A stretch of 64,000 nt of DNA from Rhodococcus sp. B50 (GTDB lineage Bacteria; Actinomycetota; Actinomycetes; Mycobacteriales; Mycobacteriaceae). Of this stretch, positions 10,693-19,497 are shown piece by piece (position 1 is the stretch's first letter; the number at the start of each line of letters is the position of its first letter). The notes below the pieces were generated by a model, which searched no databases, was not told the DNA's origin, and saw only the letters and a program-made list of their open reading frames with translations. The stretch is taken from positions 2,979,480 through 3,043,479 of the forward strand of contig NZ_WPAG02000002.1 in the NCBI RefSeq assembly GCF_013602415.1, read 5' to 3'. A program made the position numbers and the translations under genes.

Positions 10693-11988
10693 TCACGACG
10701 CCGGGGTCAGGAAGGCGGTCAAGGCCTGCGCGTAGCTCGTCACGTCGTCCGCGCCCATGAACTCGCGCGCCGAGTGCATGGCGAGTTGCGGGGCGCCGAC
10801 GTCGACGGTCGTGATGCCGGTCCTCGACGCGGTGATGGGGCCGATCGTGGAACCGCACGGCAGGTCGGCGCGGTGCACGTACCGCTGCAGTGGGACCCCG
10901 GCCTGCTCGCAGGCCAGCGCGAAGGCGCCGGCGCCGGTCGCGTCGCTCGCGTAGCGCAGGTTCTGGTTCACCTTCAGGACCGGTCCGCCGTTCACGGCGA
11001 TCCGGTGGGCGGGTTCGTGCCGTTCGGGATAGTTCGGGTGAGTGGCGTGCGCCATGTCGCCCGACCCGACGATCGAGCCGGCGCGGGAGCGGAGGAACTC
11101 CTCGCGTCCGCCGCCCCGGAGCAGGACGATCCGTTCGAGGACGGTGTTCAGCAGTTCCGAGAAGGCGCCGCGGTCGGACATGCTGCCGACCTCCTCGTGG
11201 TCGAACAATGCGAGCAACGGCATGGGGCCGCCGTGCGCAGCGACGTGGTCCGCGGCGTCGAGCAGCGCGTGCAGTCCGGCATAACAGGTGCCCTGGTTGT
11301 CGAGGCGTGGTGCGCTGACCAGGTCGCGGCCCGGCCCGACGACCGCGCTCGGAGCGAGGTCGTGGGTCATCAGTTCCCAGCCGAGCACCGAGCCCGGGTC
11401 GATACCGTGCTGCTCGGCGACCCACGCGATGAACGAGCGCGGTTCGGTGCCGACACCCCAGACGCCGTTGACGTGGCGCTGCGGGTCGAGTTGCACGCCC
11501 TTGCGGTCCTCGGACAGGTGGATGGCGAGCTGCGGAACCCGCAGGATCGGCGCGTCGACGCGGACGAGGACGTCCTCGGTGGTCTCACCCGAGCGCACCG
11601 TGAAGCGGCCGGAGATCCCGAGGTCGCGGTCGAGCCACGAGTTGAGCCACGCACCGCCGTAGGGTTCGAGACCCACGAGCCGCCAGCCCGCCGAGGTGAG
11701 GTCGGGATGCTGCTTGACGCGCAGATTGGGGCTGTCGGTGTGCCCACCGACGATGCGGAACGGCGCGGCCGGATCGTCGGCGACGCCCTCGTTGCTCCAC
11801 GCCAGCAGCGACCCGCCGCGCACCAGGAAGAAGCGTCCCGGCTCGGAGGGCCAGGCCTGCTGCTCGTGCAGTTCGACGAATCCCGCCTCGGTCAGCGCCG
11901 CGGCGACGGTGGCGCAGACGTGGAACGGCGACGGCGACAGGTCGACGAAATTACAGAGACCCCGAGCATCGGCACGCGTGGAAGACAT
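10693..11988 (-). CDS. M18 family aminopeptidase
   Basis: A 431-residue metalloaminopeptidase of the aspartyl-aminopeptidase family (M18), which removes N-terminal residues using two metal ions. Visible metal-site motifs: [12 protein letters not shown] near residue 80, DNQGTC near 231 and FDHEEVGS near 262; a [13 protein letters not shown] block lies near 313. Length matches the family. A cytoplasmic enzyme is expected, with no signal peptide. The same gene sits near purL in mycobacteria, where it is called pepC. It starts at an ATG with downstream neighbours on the same strand. Confidence 0.93.
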   Translation of the reverse strand: MSSTRADARGLCNFVDLSPSPFHVCATVAAALTEAGFVELHEQQAWPSEPGRFFLVRGGSLLAWSNEGVADDPAAPFRIVGGHTDSPNLRVKQHPDLTSAGWRLVGLEPYGGAWLNSWLDRDLGISGRFTVRSGETTEDVLVRVDAPILRVPQLAIHLSEDRKGVQLDPQRHVNGVWGVGTEPRSFIAWVAEQHGIDPGSVLGWELMTHDLAPSAVVGPGRDLVSAPRLDNQGTCYAGLHALLDAADHVAAHGGPMPLLALFDHEEVGSMSDRGAFSELLNTVLERIVLLRGGGREEFLRSRAGSIVGSGDMAHATHPNYPERHEPAHRIAVNGGPVLKVNQNLRYASDATGAGAFALACEQAGVPLQRYVHRADLPCGSTIGPITASRTGITTVDVGAPQLAMHSAREFMGADDVTSYAQALTAFLTPAS

Positions 11989-12056
11989 GACTGCATCTTC
12001 GCATCACGGACAGTGGGAGTGCCGACCGAAAGCGCCGGACCTCGGCCGAGACGGGC

Positions 12057-12407
12057 TCAGTGCCCTCCGGCGACGCAGAACAGGTTGCCCTCCGGATCGG
12101 CGAGCGTCACCCAGCGGAAGTCGTCGCCCATGTCCTCGCGGTGGACCTCCTTCGCGCCGGCCTGCACGAAGCGCTCGACCTCGGCATCGAGATCGGGCGC
12201 CGTGAGATCGAGGTGCACGCGGTTCTTCCCCGGTGTCGGATCGGACACCTTCTGGAAGCCCAGCCTGATGCCTTGCGGCAGAGCGACGATGAAGAACCAA
12301 CCGTCGTTCTCCTGCTCGATACGCCCGTCCGTGCGATCGGCCCACCATCTCGCGAGCGGACCCGGGTCGGACGTGTCGAAGGTGATCATCGCGATGGTCG
12401 CTGTCAT
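12057..12407 (-). CDS. VOC family (glyoxalase-like) protein
   Basis: A 116-residue single vicinal-oxygen-chelate domain: an N-terminal IAMITFDTSDPGPLARWWAD strand-helix, a central KNRVHLDLTAPDLDAEV block with the conserved HLDL strand, and the C-terminal WVTLADPEGNLFCV block typical of this fold. Such proteins can be lyases, dioxygenases, antibiotic-binding proteins or regulators, and the reaction cannot be told from the sequence. It is 68 bp downstream of the M18 gene on the same strand, as in the mycobacterial purine neighbourhood. The ATG start at 12407 fits the fold. Confidence 0.85.
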   Translation of the reverse strand: MTATIAMITFDTSDPGPLARWWADRTDGRIEQENDGWFFIVALPQGIRLGFQKVSDPTPGKNRVHLDLTAPDLDAEVERFVQAGAKEVHREDMGDDFRWVTLADPEGNLFCVAGGH

Positions 12408-12647
12408 GGCGCGACGGTACCGCCGGGGACCGACAGGCGGTATCCGTCGTCGAGCGCGCCGATTTGGGTAGTCCTACTCAGGACATGCCGACGCGCCTCG
12501 GGCAGACTGATCCGCGATGTCGCGCATGGGGGATGACGACATCACGCCCGGGACTTGATCGGGGGGTCGAGCTCCGGGTTGCAGGACGAGGGATCTCGCA
12601 GCCGATCGGGACGGCCGCGGGGTCCCTCGTTCGTTCTCCGGACGACG

Positions 12648-13244
12648 TCAGCCCGCCCGCCGCAGGCAGAACAACCACTGCTCGGCGAGCACCGAGACGA
12701 GTTCCCGGAAGTTCTCGTCGTGCCCCTGCACGAGGGCGAAATGAAAGTTCCGGTCCGTCGACATCAGCATCGACGTCACGTGGAGCCGAGCGCGTCGCCG
12801 CGCATCCGGATCGGATTGCCGCCCGAGCAGATTCCGCATTCCCTCCGCGACGCGTCTCAACATCGCGAACCACTCGTCCGACACGAGCGCTTCGTGCGAC
12901 AGCGCCTGCTCCATGCTCGCGAACTCCGGGCGGTGCTCACGCCAGAACCCGGCGTGTTCTTCGAGCCACGCGACGACGTCGTCGAGTGTCGGATCGACGA
13001 TCGCGTCGAGTCGTGCGTAGGCCTCTGCGATGGGATCCTCGAGCGCCGCCATGTGCGACTGCACGATCTCGGCCTTCGACCGGAAGTGCAGATAGAAGGT
13101 CGCGCGGGAGACCCCGGCCGCCTTGGCGATCGCCTCGGCCGTCGTGGCCGTGTACCCCGACTCGACGAAGAGCACCCGTGCTGCTTCGACGAGCGCGTCA
13201 CGAGTGGCCTGCTTCTGCTCGGCCCTCGTCAGCTTGACCCGCAC
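12648..13244 (-). CDS. TetR-family transcriptional regulator
   Basis: About 198 residues: an N-terminal TetR helix-turn-helix (TTAEAIAKAAGVSRATFYLHF, residues about 27-47, read as two blocks) and a variable ligand-binding C-terminal domain. Longer starts are possible, up to the ATG at 13298. I chose the GTG at 13244 because AGGAGG lies five bases before it, whereas the GTG at 13250 would sit on the ribosome binding site. It is the last gene of the SDR-hydrolase-P450 operon, and the perfect palindrome at 17706-17731 upstream of the first gene is its likely operator. The effector is probably a substrate of the operon enzymes. Confidence 0.88.
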   Translation of the reverse strand: MRVKLTRAEQKQATRDALVEAARVLFVESGYTATTAEAIAKAAGVSRATFYLHFRSKAEIVQSHMAALEDPIAEAYARLDAIVDPTLDDVVAWLEEHAGFWREHRPEFASMEQALSHEALVSDEWFAMLRRVAEGMRNLLGRQSDPDARRRARLHVTSMLMSTDRNFHFALVQGHDENFRELVSVLAEQWLFCLRRAG

Positions 13245-13317
13245 CCGCACCTCCTGCGCCTCGCCCGACCGGGGAACCCTACCGTGAGTCGAGCACACGG
13301 CAGGGTCCCACCGCAGG

Positions 13318-15564
13318 TCAGGCGTCGAGTACGAGCTTCGGGCACCCCTGCTCCGCGCGCGACACGCAGATCATCATCGTCTCGTTCGCCTCCTGCTCGG
13401 TGGCGGTGAGGATCGAGTCCCGGTGATCGGCGCGACCGGCGACGATCCGTGTCTCGCACGTTCCGCAGGTGCCTTCGAGGCACGACGAGAGCGCGCGGAC
13501 GCCCTGGTCTTCTGCGACCTCGAGGACGGTCCTGTCGGCCGGCACCGTCGCCGTGATCCCGGAGGCCGCGAACTCGACCTCGAACGCGACGTCGGGTTCG
13601 GTCCGGACGATCTGCTTGGCGGCGAATCGTTCGGTGACCAGCGACCCGACGGGCCAGTGCGCGCTCGCCGCCTCGATCGCCTGCAGCAGCGGTTCGGGAC
13701 CGCAGCAGTAGATCAGGGTGTCGTCGGTGGGTTCGGCGAGCAGACCCGTGAGGTCGAGCAGCCCGTGCTCGTCCTGCGGACGCACTGTGACCTTGTCGCC
13801 GTACCGGTCGAGTTCGCCGAGGAACGCCATGGACTCACGGGTACGACCGCCGTACAGCAGCGACCACTGCGCTCCCTGCGCCTCGACCTGTTCGATCATG
13901 GGGAGGATCGGGGTGATGCCGATGCCACCGGCGACGAAGACGTACCGCTTCGCGGGCCGCAGCGGGAAGTTGTTGCGCGGCAGGCCGAGCGTGACGTCCG
14001 AACCCTCGTGCAGGTGGTCGTGGACGAACGTCGACCCGCCCCGCGAGGAGGGCTCGCGCAGCACACCGATCCGCCACCGCGTCGGATCCTGCGGCGACGA
14101 GCACAGCGAGTACTGGCGCACGAGGGCATCCGAGCCCTCGCCCAGGTGGATCTCGGCGTGCGCCCCCGGCTTCCACTGCGGCAGGGCCTGCCCGTCGGCG
14201 TGACCGAGGGTCAGCGAGACGACACCCTCCGCCTCGTCGCGCCGTTCGAGGACGGTGAGCGAGACCTGCCGTACGACGGTCTTCTTCGCGCGTTCGACGT
14301 CGGCGACGTCCCACATGACCGGGAGTGTGCGGCGCACCGGGAGCAGTGCGATCGGGAGGAAGTCGAGCGGCACCTCGTCGGCGGGCCGCAGCGAGGGCAG
14401 CCGTTCGAACAGCACCTTCAGCGCCGTCGCACCCTGGACGCGGGCGAGCGCCTGCCCGAGACAGGTGTGCCGGCCCTGGGTGAAGGCGAGGTGGTCCTCC
14501 GGATCGGGACGATGGATGTCGAAGTCGAACGGACGCGCCGTCCGGGCCGGATCGGTGTTGGCACTGGCGAGCGCCATCCACACCATGTCGCCCTTCTTGA
14601 TCTGCGCGCCACCGAGTTCGATGTCCTGCTCGGCCTGCCGCGCCGCGAAGGTCGACGACGGACGTCGGCGCACGGTCTCCTCGAACACCCGCGACCACAG
14701 TTCCGGATCGGCGGTCGCTTCCTCGAGTACGTCCGGGTTCTGCGCGAGGAACAGCACCGCGTTCGACACCGCCTGCGTCGTCGAATCGACGCCGGCCATC
14801 GCGAATTCCGTGAGGTGCACGGCGATCTGGGCCGACGACAGCATCGGCTCGCCGTCCTTGCCGGTGACGATCGCCATGTCGGAGATGAGATCCGTGCCCG
14901 GGTTCTCGCGGCGCTCGTCGATGATGCCGCGCAGCACGAGCGTGGCGTCGACGTAGCGCTGCCACACCTGGGTGCGCATCGGCTCGGCCATCGGTTCGGC
15001 GGCCGAGGCGAGGATCATGGCGAAGTCGTCGCGGAGCTGCCGCATCATGGCGTCGTGCTCGTAGCCGAGTCCCATGTGCGCCATGATCGTTCCGGTGGTG
15101 AGCTCGAGGGCGTACTCGGTGACCAGGTTGGCCGAACCGTTCGCCTCGAACCGGTCGATGATGCGGTGCGCGCGGGCCTCGATCTCGGGCTGCAGCGCCT
15201 CCATGCGCGCCTTGGTGAAGCCGCGCTGCGCGACGAAGCGGTGGTCGGTGTGGCCCGGCGGGTCGGAACCGACCAGCATCTGGGTGATCAGGTCCGGCGG
15301 GACGATCGCGCGGAACTGTTCGGGCACGTCGATCGTGCCGGAGTTTCCACCGGAGGTGAACTTCTGCCAGTCGGCGAGCACGGTCTCGACGTCGTCGCGG
15401 CGGGTGACGATCCATGCGTTCAGGTGCGGGTAGAAGAAGACCGGCGTCTCGTCGCGGAACTTCGCGAAATGTGCTGCGGGATCGACGAAGTAGTCGTCAC
15501 CGAGAGCATCGAAGCCGTGTGCCACCGGGCAGCGTGCCGCCGGGGCTTCAGGGGTCAGGGTCAT
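13318..15564 (-). CDS. Self-sufficient class VII cytochrome P450 (CYP116B-like)
   Basis: A 748-residue fusion. Residues about 1-410 are a P450 with the oxygen-activating AGVDSTT near 256, ETVRRRP near 290 and the haem thiolate in FTQGRHTCLGQA near 366. The C-terminal part is a phthalate-dioxygenase-reductase-type module: FMN site RQYSLCSSP near 485, NAD(P)H site GGIGITPI near 548, and a plant-type 2Fe-2S ferredoxin with CLEGTCGTC near 698 and a final Cys near 733. This is the domain order of P450RhF, in which electrons pass from NAD(P)H through FMN and Fe-S to haem without separate partners. The substrate is unknown. It lies between the serine hydrolase and TetR genes in one operon. Confidence 0.93.
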   Translation of the reverse strand: MTLTPEAPAARCPVAHGFDALGDDYFVDPAAHFAKFRDETPVFFYPHLNAWIVTRRDDVETVLADWQKFTSGGNSGTIDVPEQFRAIVPPDLITQMLVGSDPPGHTDHRFVAQRGFTKARMEALQPEIEARAHRIIDRFEANGSANLVTEYALELTTGTIMAHMGLGYEHDAMMRQLRDDFAMILASAAEPMAEPMRTQVWQRYVDATLVLRGIIDERRENPGTDLISDMAIVTGKDGEPMLSSAQIAVHLTEFAMAGVDSTTQAVSNAVLFLAQNPDVLEEATADPELWSRVFEETVRRRPSSTFAARQAEQDIELGGAQIKKGDMVWMALASANTDPARTARPFDFDIHRPDPEDHLAFTQGRHTCLGQALARVQGATALKVLFERLPSLRPADEVPLDFLPIALLPVRRTLPVMWDVADVERAKKTVVRQVSLTVLERRDEAEGVVSLTLGHADGQALPQWKPGAHAEIHLGEGSDALVRQYSLCSSPQDPTRWRIGVLREPSSRGGSTFVHDHLHEGSDVTLGLPRNNFPLRPAKRYVFVAGGIGITPILPMIEQVEAQGAQWSLLYGGRTRESMAFLGELDRYGDKVTVRPQDEHGLLDLTGLLAEPTDDTLIYCCGPEPLLQAIEAASAHWPVGSLVTERFAAKQIVRTEPDVAFEVEFAASGITATVPADRTVLEVAEDQGVRALSSCLEGTCGTCETRIVAGRADHRDSILTATEQEANETMMICVSRAEQGCPKLVLDA

Positions 15565-15613
15565 GACGGGCTCCCATCCCGGCCGCAGCCGGAACGTTGC
15601 AGGGTCGTGTGGT

Positions 15614-16786
15614 TCAGACGGCCGCGGCGGCAGCCATGGTGGACAACTTCTGGAACCGGGCGACGTTGTCGCCCTCGTCCATGCAGCCGGCCGAGAGGAA
15701 GACGAAGGTCATGTCGAGTTCGGGATCGACCCAGAACAACGAGGAGCCGGCACCGTAGTTGCCGAAGGTGCGCGGGGAGGTGAACGGGCCGAAGAAGGAC
15801 GCGTGGGATCCGGTGCCGGACAGGGAGAATCCGAGCCCGAAGTTTCCGGGCGGGGTCTCCCATCCACGAGCGGCGGCGATGCCCGCGTACAGATCGTTCG
15901 GCATCGCCCCGGTCTGCAGGGTGGTGGCCTGGTCCACGACGACGGGAGCGATGAGGTACTCGCCGTTCACCTCACCCTTGCGGCGGAACATCTCGGCGTA
16001 CGCGAAGATGTCGTCGACGGTGCTCACCGCACCGACCCAGGGGATCTCCGATTCCTCGCTGATCGCGTCGTTGAGGTCCTCGATATCGGCGGGCGAGAGC
16101 CATCCGTTGTCGGGGACGTACGCCTTGAGCGGCACGGCGTCGGTGCGCCAGGCCTCGGGCAGGCCGAAGGCGGTGCGGGTCATGCCGATGGGTTCGAAGA
16201 TCAGATCCCGCGCCAGATCCCGGAAGCGGTCGTATCCGTAGACGCGCCGGACCATCTCGCCCATGAGCGCGTGGTTGATCGACGGCGCATAGTTGAGATC
16301 GGTGCCGGGTTCGTTGACCACGTCCACCGAGCACAGTGCCTCGATGGCGTCCGCGAGCACACCGAAGCGGTCGGGACCGAGGCCGGGGTTCGGCGTGGCG
16401 GGCATGCCGGATCGGTGGGTCAGCAGGTGGTGCAGGTTGATCCGGTCCTTGCGCACGGAGCGGAAGACGTCGGTGCCGAAGAACTCGGGGATGATGTCGA
16501 CCACGCGGGTCGACAGGGCCAGCTTGCCTTCGCCGAGCGCCCGATAGGCCAGTGCGTTGGTGAACGACTTCGTCATCGACAGGATGCGGAAGACGTTGTC
16601 GGGACGCATCGGGGTGTTCGTCGCGCGTTCGGCGTAGCCGATGGTCTCGTTCACGGCGATGTCGCCGTGGCGGGCGACGATGATGTTGACGCCGTCGTAG
16701 TCCCCGCGATCGATGTCGCGGCGGATCTCGTCGGTCAGGCGGGCGAGGACCTTACGGTCCAGGGCGGAGTGGGCGAGGGCGGTCAT
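15614..16786 (-). CDS. Serine hydrolase (beta-lactamase/esterase family)
   Basis: 390 residues of the class C beta-lactamase-like serine hydrolase fold. The nucleophile motif SMTK (S-x-x-K) lies near residue 69 in RILSMTKSFTNALAY; a Tyr motif NYAPSINHALMGEM follows near 170, and the C-terminal glycine-rich strand includes NYGAGSSLFWVDP. No signal peptide is evident, which favours an intracellular esterase (EstB/family VIII-like) over a secreted beta-lactamase. The start is the ATG at 16786; an open frame continues upstream without conserved sequence. It lies 49 bp after the SDR gene and 49 bp before the P450, so all three are probably co-transcribed and act on one substrate. Confidence 0.88.
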   Translation of the reverse strand: MTALAHSALDRKVLARLTDEIRRDIDRGDYDGVNIIVARHGDIAVNETIGYAERATNTPMRPDNVFRILSMTKSFTNALAYRALGEGKLALSTRVVDIIPEFFGTDVFRSVRKDRINLHHLLTHRSGMPATPNPGLGPDRFGVLADAIEALCSVDVVNEPGTDLNYAPSINHALMGEMVRRVYGYDRFRDLARDLIFEPIGMTRTAFGLPEAWRTDAVPLKAYVPDNGWLSPADIEDLNDAISEESEIPWVGAVSTVDDIFAYAEMFRRKGEVNGEYLIAPVVVDQATTLQTGAMPNDLYAGIAAARGWETPPGNFGLGFSLSGTGSHASFFGPFTSPRTFGNYGAGSSLFWVDPELDMTFVFLSAGCMDEGDNVARFQKLSTMAAAAAV

Positions 16787-16835
16787 CGTCGACGTTCCTG
16801 TTCTCGGAGTACTGGCAGGACAACGGGTACGGATG

Positions 16836-17645
16836 TCACATGACGAGGCCGCCGGACGGCGAGAACGTCTGTCCGGTGTAGTACGCGCCTTCTTCACCGG
16901 CGAGGAACAGCACAGTCCGCGCGACCTCCTCGGGGGTCGCGGGCCGCTTGATCGGCTGCAGGGACACGAGGAACTCGTTGAACTCGGGATCGGTCTGCCG
17001 GAAGAGCGGGGTGTCGACGGCGCCGGGCGCGAGCGCGTTCACACGGATGCCGAATGGAGCGAGTTCGGTGGCGGTCTCGCGGGTGAGGCCGAGGACGCCG
17101 GCCTTCGATGCGGGGTAGTAGGCGGGCATCGCGACGGACATCAGCGCGGCCGCGGACGAGAAGTTGACGATCGCTCCCCCACCGGCCTTCTTCATCAGCG
17201 GCACGGCAGCGCGGGTGGTGTAGAACGGGCCGTACAGGTTGATCTTGAGGACGCGGTCGAAGTCCTCGTCGGTGACCGACTCGATGAACTCGGGGTGATG
17301 CGGCCGGCCTTCCTTGGCCGCGGTGAAGCCCTTGTAGTTCTCCTCGTTGAGCGCCTCGGCGGCGGCGCGGTTCGGGGTGTTGACCCCCGCGGCGTTCACG
17401 AGCACGTCGAGACGTCCCTGCTCGTCGGCGACCTTGGCGAAGGCTGCCCGCACGGCATCGGGATCGGCGATGTCGAGGGGAACGGGACGAGCTCCGGGCA
17501 GCGCCGTGAAGTCGCGCTCGAGATTCTCGGCGGAGATGTCCGCTCCGTACACGACGGCGCCCTGCGCGACGAACGCCGCAGCGGTGGCCAGACCCATGCC
17601 CGACGCCGCGCCGGTGACGAAGACGATCTTGTCCTGGAACTGCAT
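16836..17645 (-). CDS. SDR-family oxidoreductase
   Basis: A 269-residue classical short-chain dehydrogenase. The N-terminal cofactor site TGAASGMGLA is near residue 11, followed by ADISAEN after the second strand (an Asp that favours NAD over NADP), NAAGVN near 89, and the catalytic Ser...Tyr-x-x-x-Lys with YYPASK near 173. An insertion around 100-125 (FTAAKEGRPHHPEF) is longer than in typical SDRs. The substrate is unknown, probably an alcohol or ketone processed with the downstream hydrolase and P450. It is the first gene of that operon; the start is the ATG at 17645, about 60 bp downstream of a palindromic operator. Confidence 0.9.
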   Translation of the reverse strand: MQFQDKIVFVTGAASGMGLATAAAFVAQGAVVYGADISAENLERDFTALPGARPVPLDIADPDAVRAAFAKVADEQGRLDVLVNAAGVNTPNRAAAEALNEENYKGFTAAKEGRPHHPEFIESVTDEDFDRVLKINLYGPFYTTRAAVPLMKKAGGGAIVNFSSAAALMSVAMPAYYPASKAGVLGLTRETATELAPFGIRVNALAPGAVDTPLFRQTDPEFNEFLVSLQPIKRPATPEEVARTVLFLAGEEGAYYTGQTFSPSGGLVM

Positions 17646-17705
17646 TCGATACTCCTCGACGATCGCGGGCCCATGTGCGGCTGCCCGACGGGTCGAAGCA
17701 TGGCA

Positions 17706-17731
17706 TTTCGCTAGACGCATGTCTAGCGAAA
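17706..17731 (-). promoter_or_regulatory. Perfect palindrome, probable TetR operator
   Basis: TTTCGCTAGAC at 17706-17716 is repeated inverted and without mismatch at 17721-17731, with a 4-base spacer. It lies upstream of the SDR start (17645), directly next to a -10-like TATAGT read on the minus strand at 17731-17736. Size and symmetry fit a TetR-family operator; the TetR encoded as the fourth gene is the obvious candidate binder. The binding is inferred, the repeat is direct. Confidence 0.75.
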
Positions 17732-17765
17732 CTATATCCGAAAATCGTCAGCCCAGTTCGCGGCG

Positions 17766-17787
17766 GGTATTTTGCATATGAAATACC
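17766..17787. promoter_or_regulatory. Second AT-rich inverted repeat upstream of the SDR operon
   Basis: GGTATTT at 17766-17772 and AAATACC at 17781-17787 form a perfect 7-bp inverted repeat around TGCATATG. It is about 35 bp upstream of the first palindrome, in locally AT-rich DNA. It could be a second regulator site or part of the promoter; no function can be assigned. Confidence 0.4.
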
Positions 17788-17845
17788 TGTAATTCACCTG
17801 TGAGGCATCACGATTGGAGCGTTGCTCACCCCTCTGGAACGAGCG

Positions 17846-17878
17846 AAGCCCCCACCGACCCGAGGTCGATGGGGGCTT
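17846..17878 (-). terminator. Hairpin downstream of purQ
   Basis: Arms 17846-17860 (AAGCCCCCACCGACC) and 17864-17878 pair over 15 positions with one mismatch and a 3-nt loop. It begins about 20 bases past the purQ stop on the minus strand, so it probably separates the purSQ transcript from the SDR operon promoter. Confidence 0.7.
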
Positions 17879-17900
17879 GCCGGAAGGTCCGGTCGGGCGG

Positions 17901-18578
17901 TCAGGCGTTGACGACCGCGTCCAGCACGCTGTAGAACATGCCGAGTCCGTCGTCGCTGGGGCCGGTGAGCGCCTCGGTGGCGTGCTCGGGGTGCGGCATG
18001 AGACCGACGACCCGGCCGTTCGCCGACGAGATGCCGGCGATGCCACGCTGCGAACCGTTCGGGTTGTCGCCCGCGAAACGGAACACGACGCGACCCTCAC
18101 CCTCGAGTTCGTCGAGCACCTTCTCCGATGCCTGGTAACGACCCTCACCCGACTTGAGCGGGATGAGGATCTCGGCGCCGGCCTCGTAACGCGAGGTCCA
18201 CGAGGTGGTGTTCGACTCGACCTTCAGCCACTCGTCGCGGCAGATGAAGTGCAGTCCGGCATTGCGGGTGAGCGCGCCGGGCAGCAGACCCGCCTCGCAC
18301 AGCACCTGGAAGCCGTTGCAGATGCCGAGGACGGGCATGCCCTTCTGGGCAGCCTCGACGACCTTGCCCATCACGGGCGAGAAACGGGCGATGGCACCGC
18401 AGCGCAGGTAGTCGCCGTAGGAGAAACCGCCGGGCACGATCACCGCGTCGACGTTCTTCAGGTCGGCGTCCCCGTGCCACAGGCTCACGGCCTCACCACC
18501 GGCGAGCTTCACCGCGCGGGAGGCGTCGACGTCGTCGAGCGTGCCCGGGAAGGTGATGACTCCGATGCGTGCGCTCAT
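17901..18578 (-). CDS. purQ: Phosphoribosylformylglycinamidine synthase subunit I (glutaminase)
   Basis: A 225-residue class I glutamine amidotransferase that supplies ammonia to PurL in the FGAM synthase complex. Motifs: [16 protein letters not shown] at the N-terminus, [15 protein letters not shown] near 51, the nucleophile Cys in [11 protein letters not shown] near 85, and the C-terminal catalytic His/Glu in GLMPHPEHA near 194. Its ATG overlaps the purS stop (ATGA), so the two are translationally coupled. The gene order purS-purQ matches other actinobacteria; purL is separate, about 8 kb further on. Confidence 0.97.
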   Translation of the reverse strand: MSARIGVITFPGTLDDVDASRAVKLAGGEAVSLWHGDADLKNVDAVIVPGGFSYGDYLRCGAIARFSPVMGKVVEAAQKGMPVLGICNGFQVLCEAGLLPGALTRNAGLHFICRDEWLKVESNTTSWTSRYEAGAEILIPLKSGEGRYQASEKVLDELEGEGRVVFRFAGDNPNGSQRGIAGISSANGRVVGLMPHPEHATEALTGPSDDGLGMFYSVLDAVVNA

Positions 18579-18820
18579 GCGTCACCGTCGATCCGCCGGA
18601 TGGCCCAGTCCTCGATCACCGTGTTGGCGAGCAACGACTCGGCGATCTTCTCGAGCTCCTCGTCGCCGACGCTGCCGTCGACCTCGAGCTCGAAACGCTT
18701 GCCTTGACGGACGTCGGTCACGCCCGCGAAGCCCAGCCGCGACAGCGCCCCGGTGATGGCCTGACCCTGGGGGTCGAGAATCTCGGCTTTGGGCATGACT
18801 TCGACGACGACACGCGCCAC
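18575..18820 (-). CDS. purS: Phosphoribosylformylglycinamidine synthase subunit PurS
   Basis: A small 81-residue subunit that bridges PurQ and PurL and helps ammonia transfer. The sequence [19 protein letters not shown], then [20 protein letters not shown], is typical of PurS (ferredoxin-like fold, beta-alpha-beta). I chose the GTG at 18820, preceded by GAGGAG seven bases upstream; a longer open frame upstream has no family sequence. The stop overlaps the purQ start by four bases. Confidence 0.94.
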   Translation of the reverse strand: MARVVVEVMPKAEILDPQGQAITGALSRLGFAGVTDVRQGKRFELEVDGSVGDEELEKIAESLLANTVIEDWAIRRIDGDA

Positions 18821-19017
18821 GTGCTGCTCCTCGGTAGTAGTGCTGGCGCCCGGGGACGGACACCGGACATCCAGCAGTTTACCGGCCGTGGCCACCGGGA
18901 CGGGCATCGGCCGAGGCCCCGCTCGTGCGAGACCTGCCACGCCCCTTCAACACCGCTCGGCAGCAACGAGTTCGCGCGGGGAGCGACCTCGGCAGTTCCT
19001 GCCCTCAGGCGGTCACC

Positions 19018-19497
19018 TCAGGAACCTTCGCGTGCCGGTCGCGGGCGATGACGGCTGACGATCGAGATGCGATTGAACGAGTTCATCGCGATGGCGACCC
19101 ACACGACGGCCGACAACTGGTCGTCGTCGAGGTGTTGACGCGCTTCGGCGTAGTCGCGGTCCTGTTCGTAGGTGGACGGCAACAGTGTGACCGACTCGGC
19201 GAGCGTCAGTGCCGCCCGTTCCTGCTCGGTGAACAGGTCCGTCTCGCGCCACGCCGACAGCACCGCGAGCCGCTGCGTCGTCTCGCCACCCTTCAGGGCG
19301 TCGCGGACGTGGACGTCGAGACAGTACGCGCAGCCATTGATCTGCGAGACGCGGACGTTGAGAAGTTCGACGAGAGTGCGATCGAGGCCGGCCTTCTCCA
19401 CCGCATCCCGGACGGCGACAGCCACCGCGACCTGCGCCCGGTAGACGGCCCGACTCTGCTTGTCGACGAGAACGCGCGGTGCGTCGGAGGTCGTCAC
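19018..19497 (-). CDS. AhpD/carboxymuconolactone decarboxylase-family protein
   Basis: About 159 residues from the GTG at 19497 (VTTSDAPRVLVDKQS). The AhpD-like core is visible: helix ELLNVRVSQINGCAYCLDVHVRDAL with the redox CAYC pair and nearby His around residues 61-67, then ERAALTLAESVTLL near 105. Members of this family (carboxymuconolactone decarboxylase-like) often act as peroxidase partners or alkylhydroperoxidases. The start overlaps the TGA of the upstream acetyltransferase gene, so the pair is coupled. The actual substrate is unknown. Confidence 0.85.
   Translation of the reverse strand: MTTSDAPRVLVDKQSRAVYRAQVAVAVAVRDAVEKAGLDRTLVELLNVRVSQINGCAYCLDVHVRDALKGGETTQRLAVLSAWRETDLFTEQERAALTLAESVTLLPSTYEQDRDYAEARQHLDDDQLSAVVWVAIAMNSFNRISIVSRHRPRPAREGS

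Noticed and set aside
15614..16786. Serine hydrolase as a beta-lactamase resistance gene
   Set aside because: No signal peptide, and its location in a P450/SDR operon favours an intracellular esterase role.
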